This document shows, piece after piece, positions 8,640 through 17,500 of a DNA stretch of 64,000 nt; position 1 is the stretch's first letter, and each line of letters starts with the position of its first letter. The DNA is taken from positions 124,001 to 188,000 of the forward strand of contig CBDBMW010000013.1 of assembly GCA_965207595.1 (NCBI GenBank). Direction: 5' to 3'. Under the pieces are notes generated by a model. It ran no database searches. It worked only from the letters and a program-made list of their open reading frames with translations, and was not told where the DNA came from. A program made the position numbers and the translations under genes. This stretch comes from JAGWAJ01 sp026707615 (lineage in GTDB: Bacteria > Acidobacteriota > Vicinamibacteria > Vicinamibacterales > UBA8438).

Positions 8640-9395
8640 TTGACTGATGAGATCCCCGGACACGCCCCTTCGAGCGCGAACCAGCTCCCGTCGCACGCAG
8701 CCGGTCCGCAGCGGAGACTCCGATCGCGCATCGCGCTCGGACCGCTCCTGCCGGGCCTCGTCCTTCTGATTCTCGGCCTGGTGTTCCTGCTCGACAACCT
8801 CGACCTCGTGGAGAGCTGGGCCGTCCTGCGCTTCTGGCCGGTGATTCCGCTCGTCGCCGGTCTCAAGATGCTCGTCGACGCGCGCGACCGCGGGTCGGCG
8901 GTCAGCGGCACCCTGCTGGCCGCCGTCGGTGCGCTGCTGCTCCTGGACGCGCTGTACCTCATCAACGTCAACCTGTGGGACTTCTGGCCGCTCGCCCTGG
9001 TGGCCCTCGGCGCCCGCGTGCTGATGAACGTGCTCTCGGATCCGGAAGACGCCGCGGCCGTCTCCGACTCGGAGGAGTCGGCCTCGGCCTTCCTGGGGGC
9101 GATCGAACGCCGGAACCGGTCGGCGGATTTCCGCGGCGGCTCGGCGTCGGCGTTCATGGGCGGCGTCAACCTCGATCTCCGGGAGGCGGACATCGCCGGG
9201 GAACGGGCCGTGATCCAGGTCTTCGCGATGATGGGCGGCCTGGAGATCAAGGTGCCGGAGGAATGGGCGGTCGAGGTGGGGGTGACCTCGATCATGGGCG
9301 GCGTCGAGGACAAGACGCGCGGCGCGGCCGTGACCCCGAAGCGCCTCGTGCTGAAGGGGACCGTGATCATGGGCGGGATCGAGATCCGCAACTGA
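8640..9395 (+). CDS. LiaF-like membrane protein with TM and C-terminal sensor domain
   Basis: A 251-residue protein starting at TTG 8640, eight bases after GGGAGG. Residues about 30-130 hold four hydrophobic segments with the LiaI/LiaF-type sequence LGPLLPGLVLLILGLVFLLD and FWPVIPLVAGLKMLVDAR. The rest is a beta-helical LiaF/DUF2154-like domain with repeated MGG turns (SAFMGGVNLDLREA, AMMGGLEIKVPEEW, SIMGGVEDKTRG, IMGGIEIRN). In Firmicutes LiaF restrains a cell-envelope-stress two-component system; here the protein sits just ahead of a LytS/LytT pair, so an envelope-sensing role is inferred. It is followed 101 bases later by a second LiaF-like gene. Confidence 0.85.
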   Translation: MTDEIPGHAPSSANQLPSHAAGPQRRLRSRIALGPLLPGLVLLILGLVFLLDNLDLVESWAVLRFWPVIPLVAGLKMLVDARDRGSAVSGTLLAAVGALLLLDALYLINVNLWDFWPLALVALGARVLMNVLSDPEDAAAVSDSEESASAFLGAIERRNRSADFRGGSASAFMGGVNLDLREADIAGERAVIQVFAMMGGLEIKVPEEWAVEVGVTSIMGGVEDKTRGAAVTPKRLVLKGTVIMGGIEIRN

Positions 9396-9496
9396 GCGGC
9401 GCGAGGCCGACCCGGACCGCGAGTCGGTCCGCCCGGGCATCGACCGGAAGGGAAGCGGGGAGACGGGACAAGCCGATCGACGGAGGAGACAGGTTC

Positions 9497-9961
9497 ATGA
9501 CGAGAGGACCATACGTCGGGCGGGGGCTCTTCGGTATCGTGGCGATCGTGGCGCTCGGCGTCGCGCTCGCCGAGACGGACGTCACGCGGGGTGCGGGGGG
9601 CGTGGAGTCGGCGACCATGCATGCCGGTCGCCTGGAAGCGGTCGCCTTCATGGGCAGCTACGAGCACCGCGTGGTGACGGATGCGTTCCGCGGGGGGGAA
9701 GTGACGGCGTTCATGGGCCGCGTGGAGGTCGACCTGCGGGATGCGGAGATGGAGGGCGAGACGGCCGTCCTCGAGATCCGTACCGTGATGGGGCGGGCCG
9801 AGGTTCGCGTGCCCGACCACTGGACCGTGGCTCCCGACCTGGGCCCGGGCCTGGGCGGCTCGTCCTCCATCCGCGCTTCCCGTCCGGAGGCGGACCCCGG
9901 GGCGCCCGTGCTGATACTGCGCGGGCCGATGGTGTTCGGCTCGGTGGAGGTCGGGAACTGA
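9497..9961 (+). CDS. Secreted LiaF-like domain protein
   Basis: A 154-residue protein with an N-terminal signal or single anchor (GIVAIVALGVALA) followed only by the beta-strand turn repeats of the LiaF C-terminal domain (AFMGSYEHRV, AFMGRVEVDLRDAEM, TVMGRAEVRVPDHW, PMVFGSVEVGN). It lacks the four-helix N-terminal region of its upstream neighbour, so it looks like a partial duplicate retaining only the sensor domain, outside the cytoplasm. GGAGGAGAC lies eleven bases before the ATG. It ends three bases before the histidine kinase, which suggests one transcript with the two-component genes. Confidence 0.78.
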   Translation: MTRGPYVGRGLFGIVAIVALGVALAETDVTRGAGGVESATMHAGRLEAVAFMGSYEHRVVTDAFRGGEVTAFMGRVEVDLRDAEMEGETAVLEIRTVMGRAEVRVPDHWTVAPDLGPGLGGSSSIRASRPEADPGAPVLILRGPMVFGSVEVGN

Positions 9962-9964
9962 CCC

Positions 9965-11221
9965 GTGCATCCCATCCTGGGGTCCGCCCGGCGGCGGACC
10001 CTCTACCTGGCGTCCTGGACGGTGATCGGGCTGCTCGTCGCCGTCGCCTGGTCGGCCGCGAACCCGGAGGCCGGCCTCCTCGTCGCCCTGGCGGTCGTCG
10101 TGCCGCCGTGCCTGGTCCAGGGCTTCGTTTGCCTGTCGGCCTGGTACGTCTGCCGGGCGGCGCCGCTCGGCGCCCGGTCGATGGTTCGGGCGCTCGCCAT
10201 GCACTCGGGCGCCGGGATGGTGGCGGCGGCCGTGTGGGTGACCGTCTGGGCAGGTTGGACCGGGGTGCTGGACGGCCTGCTCGCGCTCGGCGGCCTGCCG
10301 GCGTTCGGCGGAGCTTCGGGTGGCGCGTCCGGCGCGCAGATCGCCGCCGTCTTCGCGGCCGGGGTGCTGCTGTTCTGGCTGTCCAGCCTCCTGCACTATC
10401 TGCTCGTGGCCTTCGAGGAATCGCGCGGGGCGGAGGCGCGCGAGCTCGGCCTGGAGGTGCTGGCCCGCGAGGCGGAGCTCCGGGCGCTGCGGGCCCAGAT
10501 CGATCCGCACTTCCTCTTCAACGGGCTGCAGTCGATCAGCGCTCTGACGGCGACCGATCCCGACGGCGCCCGCCGGATGTGCCTGCTGCTGGCGGACTTC
10601 TTCCGCAGCAGCGTGCGGCTCGGAGCCGAGGACGACGTCCCACTGGACGAGGAGCTGGCGATGGTCCGCGCCTACCTGGAGATCGAGAAGGTGCGCTACG
10701 GGTCGCGCCTGGAGAGTGAAGTGACGCTGGAGCCCGGCTGCGGCGCGTGCCGGGTGCCGCCCCTCATTCTGCAGCCGCTGGTCGAGAACGCGGTGCGCCA
10801 CGGCATCCGGCCGCTCGTCGAGGGCGGGATGGTGCGCGTGGCGGCGCACTGCGACGCGTCGTCCGTCCGCCTGAGCGTTCGCAATCCGGTCGACCCCGAT
10901 GCAGCGACTCCGAGCGGCACGGGGGTCGGGCTGGCCAACGTGGAGCGCCGCCTCGCCACCCGCTTCGGCCGCGAGGCGGTCGTCCGCCGGCGGCGCGAGG
11001 ACGGCCGGTTCGAGGTGGAGCTGCGATTCCCGCGTATCGGCGCCGCGGCCCCAGCTCCCGGAACCGCCGCCATCGCCAGCGCGGCCGACACCGCCGGCGG
11101 CGGCGAAGCCGCGCGTGCCTCCGCCATCGCCAGAGCCGCCATCGCCAGAGCCGGCGGCGCCGCGAGAGTCGCTGGCGACCGCGGCGCCGCCGGCGACGGG
11201 CGGCAGGGCGGTGGCCGGTGA
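9965..11221 (+). CDS. LytS-type sensor histidine kinase
   Basis: A 418-residue membrane kinase starting at GTG. The first 150 residues form four hydrophobic segments with no large outer loop. The His_kinase (PF06580) region follows, with the phosphoacceptor at His182 in LRAQIDPHFLFNGLQ and a HATPase_c domain with the N-box LVENAVRHG (Asn275) and the G-box GTGVGLANVERRL. Kinases of this type act on LytTR regulators, and the regulator gene overlaps its stop by four bases (GTGA). The last 50 residues are an Ala/Gly/Arg-rich tail with no family match. The stimulus is unknown; the two LiaF-like genes upstream hint at the cell envelope. Confidence 0.92.
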   Translation: MHPILGSARRRTLYLASWTVIGLLVAVAWSAANPEAGLLVALAVVVPPCLVQGFVCLSAWYVCRAAPLGARSMVRALAMHSGAGMVAAAVWVTVWAGWTGVLDGLLALGGLPAFGGASGGASGAQIAAVFAAGVLLFWLSSLLHYLLVAFEESRGAEARELGLEVLAREAELRALRAQIDPHFLFNGLQSISALTATDPDGARRMCLLLADFFRSSVRLGAEDDVPLDEELAMVRAYLEIEKVRYGSRLESEVTLEPGCGACRVPPLILQPLVENAVRHGIRPLVEGGMVRVAAHCDASSVRLSVRNPVDPDAATPSGTGVGLANVERRLATRFGREAVVRRRREDGRFEVELRFPRIGAAAPAPGTAAIASAADTAGGGEAARASAIARAAIARAGGAARVAGDRGAAGDGRQGGGR

Positions 11222-11973
11222 CGGCTGGGCCGAAGCCGCCGATCCGGGCCGTCGTGGTCGACGACGAGGAGCTCTCGCGGGCGCTCGTGCGGGAGTATGC
11301 CGCCGGCCACGACGACGTCGAGATCGTGGCCGAGTGCGCCAACGGGTTCGAGGCGGTCCGGGCGGTCAACGACCTGCGGCCCGACCTGGTCTTCCTCGAC
11401 ATCCAGATGCCGAAGCTGGACGGGTTCGAGGTGCTGGAGCTCATCGGTCCCGAGGTGGGCGTCGTCTTCGTGACCGCGCACGACGCGCACGCCCTGCGGG
11501 CGTTCGAGGTGCACGCGATCGACTACCTGCTGAAGCCGTTCGGTCCCGAGCGGTTCGCGGAGGCGCTGGCGGAGGCGCGGGGGCGGCTCGCCCGCGCCGA
11601 GCGGACGCCGGTCTCGCGCGTCGTCGCCGCGGCGCGCCCGGCCGGCGCGCCCCTCCGGCGCATCCTGATCCGCACCGGGTCGCAGGTGGAGGTGATTCCG
11701 GTCGGCAGCGTGGACTACGTCCGGGCCCGCGACGACTACGTCGGCGTCGTGGCCGGCGGCGCCGAGCGGTTGAAGCAGCAGACGCTGGCGGAGCTCGAAC
11801 GACAGCTCGACCCGGCGCGCTTCGTCCGCATCCACCGGTCGTTCCTGCTCAACGTGGACCGCCTCACGAAGCTCGCGCCGGCCACGCGCGACAGCTACGT
11901 CGCGGTGCTGAAGGACGGAACCGAGCTGCCCGTGAGCCGGCGCGGCTACGCGAGGCTGAACGAGCTCCTGTGA
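11218..11973 (+). CDS. LytTR-family response regulator
   Basis: A 251-residue regulator made of a receiver domain and a LytTR DNA-binding domain. The acidic pair in AVVVDDEE, the phosphoacceptor Asp61 in LVFLDIQMPKLDG, the conserved Thr in FVTAHDAHA and the Lys in YLLKPF are all present. The C-terminal half (about 140-250) has the LytTR pattern: IPVGSVDYVRARDDYVGVV, LAELERQLDPARFVRIHRSF and LPVSRRGYARLNELL. GTG 11218 overlaps the kinase stop by four bases, so the pair is translationally coupled. Targets cannot be read from the window; LytTR sites are usually imperfect direct repeats and I did not find a convincing pair. Confidence 0.93.
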   Translation: MTAGPKPPIRAVVVDDEELSRALVREYAAGHDDVEIVAECANGFEAVRAVNDLRPDLVFLDIQMPKLDGFEVLELIGPEVGVVFVTAHDAHALRAFEVHAIDYLLKPFGPERFAEALAEARGRLARAERTPVSRVVAAARPAGAPLRRILIRTGSQVEVIPVGSVDYVRARDDYVGVVAGGAERLKQQTLAELERQLDPARFVRIHRSFLLNVDRLTKLAPATRDSYVAVLKDGTELPVSRRGYARLNELL

Positions 11974-12013
11974 GCTTCCGGCGACGCCGCGCGGGCCGAG
12001 GGTTTCGGGAGCC

Positions 12014-12123
12014 CCTCCGGCCGATCGCGGTCCGTCGGGTCGGGCAGAGCGTGCCACTGGGCCGCGGGCGGCGCCCTCGCGGGCGCCTCCGGCCGATCGC
12101 GGTCCGTCGGGACGGGCGGAGCC
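12014..12123. repeat. Pair of 37-bp near-identical direct repeats in an intergenic gap
   Basis: In the 243-bp gap between the LytTR regulator and the aldolase, the unit CCTCCGGCCGATCGCGGTCC and following bases occurs at 12014-12050 and again at 12086-12122, with two mismatches and a 35-bp spacer. No open frame or promoter explains it. It could be a short interspersed repeat of this genome or a regulatory pair for the aldolase gene; only a genome-wide count could tell. Confidence 0.75.
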
Positions 12124-12216
12124 GCTACACTGCCTGCGCCGTCTCCGCGAGGCCGGGACGGGATGCGCCGCGCGGCGAGAGGAGCCGTCGCGCCCTGCGG
12201 ACGAAGGAGGCCGACG

Positions 12217-13140
12217 ATGTTGAAGACGCTTACCGCTGTCGGGATCGCGCTGGTGCTGGTGTCGACGCCCGCTGCGCAGGAGCCGGCGGACCACCTGAGC
12301 TCCGTCGTCGACCGGCTCGCGCGCGGTGAGCGGGTGTTCGGCGTGAGCACCTACGATCTCTCCCTGGAGAACGCCCGGTCGCTCGCCCGCGCCGACATCG
12401 ACTACGTCTACGTCGACATGGAGCACGGGCCGATGGACTTCAGGGCCCTCCACACCTTCCTCCTCGGGATGATCGACAAGCAGGCGATAGCCGAGAGCGG
12501 CAGCCTGCGCCAGCGGGTGACGCCGCTCGTGCGGATCGCGCCGTACGGCCGCGAGGCGTCGGCCTGGGCCGTCAAGCAGGCGCTCGACATCGGGGTGATG
12601 GGGATCATCTTCCCGTCGATCGAGACGCCCGAGCAGGCGCTGGCCGCCGTGCGGTCGATGCGCTACCCGCAGCGCCGCGACTCCGCGTACCCCGAGCCGC
12701 CCGGGCAGCGCGGGTCGGGAGCAGGCATCGCCACGTGGTTCTGGGGCCTGTCGGGGCCCGACTACACGCGGCGCGCCGACCTCTGGCCGCTCAACCCGGG
12801 CGGGGACCTGGTCGCCCTGATGATGATCGAGTCGGCGGCCGGCGTGCGCAACGCCGCGGCCATCGCCGCCGTGCCCGGCGTGACGGGCTTCTTCATCGGG
12901 CCGAGCGATCTCTCCAACTCGCTGGGCGTGCCGCGAGACGCGCCGGAGGTGGAGGAGGCGATCCAGACCATCGTCGACGCCTGCCTCGCCCACGACGTCG
13001 CCTGCGCCATCACCGCGAGCGCGGCCGACATGCCGCGCCGGATCGCGCAGGGCTTCCGCATCCTCGGCGCAGGGCGCGCGGGCGGCGGCCTGTCGGCCGG
13101 CAACGACGCCGCCGTGCGGGCGGGCCGGGCCGTGCGCTGA
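12217..13140 (+). CDS. HpcH/HpaI-type aldolase/citrate lyase family protein, exported
   Basis: A 307-residue class II aldolase of the HpcH/HpaI family, which cleaves 2-keto-3-deoxy/4-hydroxy-2-oxo acids to pyruvate and an aldehyde using a divalent metal. Visible active-site elements are YVYVDMEHGPMD, the Arg in PLVRIAPYG, the metal Glu in LMMIESAAGVRN and the metal Asp in FIGPSDLSNSLG. Unusually the N-terminus (MLKTLTAVGIALVLVSTPAAQ) is a convincing signal peptide, whereas family members are normally cytoplasmic. GAAGGAGG lies eight bases before ATG 12217, so the start is well supported. The protein likely works in the periplasm beside the secreted dehydrogenases of this region; its substrate is unknown. 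Confidence 0.88.
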   Translation: MLKTLTAVGIALVLVSTPAAQEPADHLSSVVDRLARGERVFGVSTYDLSLENARSLARADIDYVYVDMEHGPMDFRALHTFLLGMIDKQAIAESGSLRQRVTPLVRIAPYGREASAWAVKQALDIGVMGIIFPSIETPEQALAAVRSMRYPQRRDSAYPEPPGQRGSGAGIATWFWGLSGPDYTRRADLWPLNPGGDLVALMMIESAAGVRNAAAIAAVPGVTGFFIGPSDLSNSLGVPRDAPEVEEAIQTIVDACLAHDVACAITASAADMPRRIAQGFRILGAGRAGGGLSAGNDAAVRAGRAVR

Positions 13141-13251
13141 TCCTGCCGCCCGGTGACGCAACCTGCGAGCTGGCTCGCGCGCGCCGGGCAACAGCCTGCC
13201 GGCGTGCGCCAGGGAAGAGCCCGTTGCGCCGCGGTGGTCGTCTCGCGCAGC

Positions 13252-14550
13252 TCAGAGCAGGGCGAACTTGAGGGCGAAGACGACGGACACCGCAACCAGC
13301 GTCGGCGAGCACTCGCGCGGGCGACCGGCGAGCACCTTGATCGCGACGTAGGTCAGGAAGCCCAGGCCGATGCCGTCGGCAATCGAGAACGTCAGCGGGA
13401 CGGCGAGAGCGGTCACGACCGCGGCGGCCGACTCCGTGACGTCGTCCCATGCGATGTCCACCAGCGGTCGGGTCATCAGGCAGGCGACGTAGAGAATCGC
13501 CGGCGCGGTGGCGTACGCAGGTATCGACCCGGCGAGGGGGGCCAGGAACAGGCAGGCCAGGAACAGCCCGGCAACGACCACCGCGGTCAGCCCGGTGCGG
13601 CCGCCGGCGCTCACGCCCGCCGCGCTCTCGATGTAGCTCGTCACGGGTGAGGTCCCGAGCAGGGCGCCGCCGACCGTCCCCGTCGAATCCGCGATGAGCG
13701 CCCGCTCGATGCGGGGCAACCGCCCCCCTTCGTCGAGCAGCTTCGCCTGGTGCGCCACGCCGATCAGCGTCCCCGTCGTGTCGAACAGGTCGACGATCAG
13801 GAACGTCAGGACGATCGCGATCATGCCCACCTGCAGGGCCCCGGCAACGTCGAGGGCCAGGAGCGCGGGCCCGGGGCTGGGCGGCAGCGAGGCCAGGCCA
13901 TGCCATTCGGACACGCCGAACGCGATGCCGACGACCGAGACGCCGAGCATCCCGATGAGCGGGGCGCCCGGCACGCCGCGCGCGGCGAGGGCCACGATGA
14001 CCGAGAAGCCGGCGAGGGCCAGGACCGGCGCCGGCGCCGTCAGGTCGCCCGCCGTGACCATCGTCGCCTCGCTCGCCTGGATGATGCCCGCGTTCTGCAG
14101 CGCGAGGATCCCCAGGAAGAGGCCGATGCCGGCCGGGATGGCCAGCTTCAGCGCGCGCGGCACCGCCTCGATGATCCGGCGCCGGACCGGCGTCACGCTC
14201 AGGGCGAGGAAGAGCAGCCCGGCGAGGAAGACCGCCCCGAGCGCCACCTCCCAGTCGTAGCCGAGACCGAGCACGACGCCGTAGGCGAAGAAGGCGTTGA
14301 GCCCCATCCCCGGCGCGAGGGCGATCGGGTAGTTGGCGAGCAGCCCCATCACCAGGCTGCTGAACGCCGCCGCCACGCAGGTGGCGACGAACACCGCGTC
14401 GAACGGCATCCCCGCGTCGGAGAGGATCTGCGGGTTGACGAAGGCGATGTAGGCCATCGTCAGGAACGTCGTCACCCCCGCCGTTACCTCCGTGCGCACG
14501 TCGGAGCCGCGTTGCGCCAGCCCGAAGTAGCGTTCCAGGGTCGCTGTCAT
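13252..14550 (-). CDS. NCS2 family permease (AzgA-like purine transporter)
   Basis: A 432-residue inner-membrane transporter of the AzgA branch of the nucleobase-cation symporter-2 family, which imports hypoxanthine, guanine or adenine with protons. Hallmarks are TTFLTMAYIAFVNPQILSDA, ALAPGMGLNAFFAY, LIVDLFDTTGTLIGVA and GTSPVTSYIESAAGVSAGGRTGLTA. About 12-14 membrane segments fill the length, which is normal for the family. Its ATG overlaps the stop of the upstream triple-fusion gene by four bases (ATGA), so the two are one translationally coupled operon. This suggests that the permease imports a product of the fusion enzyme, possibly a purine or other N-heterocycle; that link is inference. 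Confidence 0.92.
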   Translation of the reverse strand: MTATLERYFGLAQRGSDVRTEVTAGVTTFLTMAYIAFVNPQILSDAGMPFDAVFVATCVAAAFSSLVMGLLANYPIALAPGMGLNAFFAYGVVLGLGYDWEVALGAVFLAGLLFLALSVTPVRRRIIEAVPRALKLAIPAGIGLFLGILALQNAGIIQASEATMVTAGDLTAPAPVLALAGFSVIVALAARGVPGAPLIGMLGVSVVGIAFGVSEWHGLASLPPSPGPALLALDVAGALQVGMIAIVLTFLIVDLFDTTGTLIGVAHQAKLLDEGGRLPRIERALIADSTGTVGGALLGTSPVTSYIESAAGVSAGGRTGLTAVVVAGLFLACLFLAPLAGSIPAYATAPAILYVACLMTRPLVDIAWDDVTESAAAVVTALAVPLTFSIADGIGLGFLTYVAIKVLAGRPRECSPTLVAVSVVFALKFALL

Positions 14551-17500
14551 TGATCCCCTCGCCCCGGGTCAGGTGCGCAGACGGCCGGGGCCTGGTAGTC
14601 GAGGTCGAGCAGGCGGAAGTAGTTCTCCCCGAGGGCGATGTTGCGGAACGCGCGGTCGTCGAGGTGGCGGTGGATGCGACCCGTGACCTCCAGCTCGGTG
14701 CGGTAGACCTCGAGGTCCTTGTCGCGCGACGCCAGGAAGTCCGTGCCGGGGAGTATGCGCTCGGAGTGTGCGTTCAGGAAGGGGACGTACGCCGCCCGCC
14801 CTTCCGGGGTCGAGAAGTAGGCGTCGTCCAGTACCCGCCAGGAGATGTCGAGCAGCAGGTTGGGATGGCGGTCGAGCAGCGGGGACAGCAGCGCTACGTG
14901 GTGGGCAGGGTCCATGGCCGTCAGCTCGCGCGACAGCCCCATGTGCATCCAGACGATGGCGTTGTCCGGATAGTGCCGCAGCACCTCCTCCATCAGCGGC
15001 AGGTAGCGGGTCGGCTCGTCGTCGTCACCGAGGTCGGAGTGAATGGCGAGCGGGATGCGCCGCGCCCGCAGCGCCTCCATGAAGCCGGCCCATTCCCCGA
15101 TCGCCGCAGCCGGCACCGGCTCGTGCCCGTTCGCGAACAGGGCCTGCTTCACCAGGTTGACCTCGCCCATCCAGCGGAAGGCGCCCGGATGCTCGGCGTC
15201 GAGATGCGCCATCCCGTCGAGGACGGAGTCGGGGTCGGACAGATCGGGGAAGGTCATCGCCAGCGTCAGGTGCAGGCCGTCCGTAGCGAGCGCCGCCAGG
15301 TTTGCCGCGTTGGCCAGGTCGTTCTGGAGCGACGGGGTCACGGGCGTGCCGGGGCAGTCGAGGTAGTAGGTGCAGGACGACGTCGCGGGCAGCGTCTGGC
15401 CGATGCCGTACACGTTGGCGAACAGCACGCCGGTCTCCCGGAGGTACCCGACGATCTCGTCGAACGGAATGGTGGGCCCGCCGAAGGGCCGGAAGTGCAG
15501 GTGCGTGTCGACGACCGCGGTCTGCGGCTGCACCGACCGGTCGTAGCACGGGGCGTCGGGGCGGCGGAAGGCATCCAGCGTCAGCTCCGCCGGAGGGCCG
15601 GCCGGCGCCGCCCCGGTGGACGGCGCCGGGAGCGCGTCGGCCTCCTGGACCCCGTCCCCGGCTTCCGGCAGGGCGAGGGCCACGTACTCGCTCGGCATGT
15701 CGTCCCAGCCGATGGCCACGACGATGTACTGCCTCCCGTCGACGCGGTAGCTGATGGGCGCCGCGGTCGTCCCGCCGGGGAGCTCGATCGCGGCCACCAG
15801 GTCGCCGGTTGCCTTGTCGTAGGCGCGCAGCGTCTTGCCGCCGCTGCCCGGCGGGAGGAACGCGGCTCCCACGTTGGCGCCCTCGCCCAGGAAGACGAGG
15901 CTCCGCGTCACGAGCGGCGCCGCCCGGCCGCCGTGCCCGAGGGGCGGCGGGTCCAGATGCGCGATCGCCGGGTGGTCGCGCGGCCCGTCCCCGTTGGCCA
16001 CGGACCAGAGGATGTCGCCGGCGTTGAGGTCGATCGCCACCAGGCGCCCGTAGGGCGGTTTGAAGAGCGGCAAGCCCCGCGGGCCCGGGATGTGCCGCGC
16101 GTTCTTCATCACCCAGTCGACGTCCGACCGCGGGTGCTCGGAACGGGCGAGCCCGACCACGGTGCCGCTGTGCGAGGACGGGACGTACAGGATCCCGGTC
16201 TCCGGATCGACGCCCGCGCCGTTCCAGTCGCTGCCGCCGACGAGCCCCGGCACCACCATCGTGCCGAGCGTGCCGCCGGGGCTCTCGTCGATGAGCGTGG
16301 GGGGCGTGAAGAGCGGACCCCAGACGTAGTCGTCGAGGATCTCCAGCGCTTCCTGCCGGAGCGCCGGCGTGAAGTCGATCAGGTCGTCGACGGTGACGCC
16401 CTGCTGGTCGTAGGCCGGCGGCCTGGTCGGGAAGGGCTGCGTCGCCGCGTACCACTCGCCCGGCACGTCGCCCGCCGGCACCGGCCGCTCCTCGATCGGC
16501 CAGAGCGGTTCGCCCGTCACCCGGTCGAAGACGTAGGTGAACGCCTGCTTGCTCACGATGGCCACCGCCTTGACGGGGCGGCCGTCGACGGTGACGTCGA
16601 CCAGGGTCGGGGCGGCGGGGAAGTCGTAGTCCCAGAGGCCGTGGTGGACGGCCTGGAAGTGCCAGATGCGCTCGCCGGTCTCTGCGTCGAGGCAGACGAG
16701 GCTCTCGGCGAAGAGGTTGTCGCCCGGCCGGTGCCCGCCGTAGTAGTCGCTCGTCGGGGTCGAGAGCGGCAGGTAGACGTAGCCCAGCTCCTCGTCGGCC
16801 GCCGGCGACGCCCACATGTTCGTGTTGCCGGTGTACTCCCACGACGCGCGGTCCTCGTTGAGCGCCGTCAGCCACGTCTCGTTGCCCGGCTCGCCCTCGC
16901 GCGGGATGGTGCGGAAGATCCAGCGCTGCTCGCCCGTCCGGACGTCGAAGCCCCGCACGTCGCCCGGCGGCATCGTCTTGAGGGCCGGCATCGTGTGGCT
17001 GACGATGTCGCCGATCATCGATCCGACCACGACGACGTCGCCCACGACGATGGGCGCCGAGCGCCAGCGGAAGGTCTCCACCCGCCGGTCGTCGTAGCCC
17101 TCGACGAGGTTGACGGCGCCGCCGTCGCCGAAGTCGGGGTACCGCTCGCCCGTCTCGGCGTTCAGGGCCACGAGCTGCGATCCGACGACGGCCACGACTC
17201 GCGCATCGTCGCCGTCGGTCCAGTAGGCCACTCCGCGCGCGGCGAAGCCCCGCTCCCGGCGCCCGCCGTCCACCGGGGCGTCGTCGAACCAGACCATCTC
17301 GCCCGTGGTCGCGTCGAGGGCGGCCACCGTCCCGAGCGCGGTCATGATGAACAGTCGGCGCCCGACCATCAGCGGCGTGTTCTGCGATCCGCCCGGCGGG
17401 CGGAGTTGGCTGCCCTGGCGCGTCGCGTCCGGGATGGTCGACTGCCGCCAGACGATGCGGAGATCGGCGACGTTGCTGGCGTCGATCTGGTCGAGCGGCG

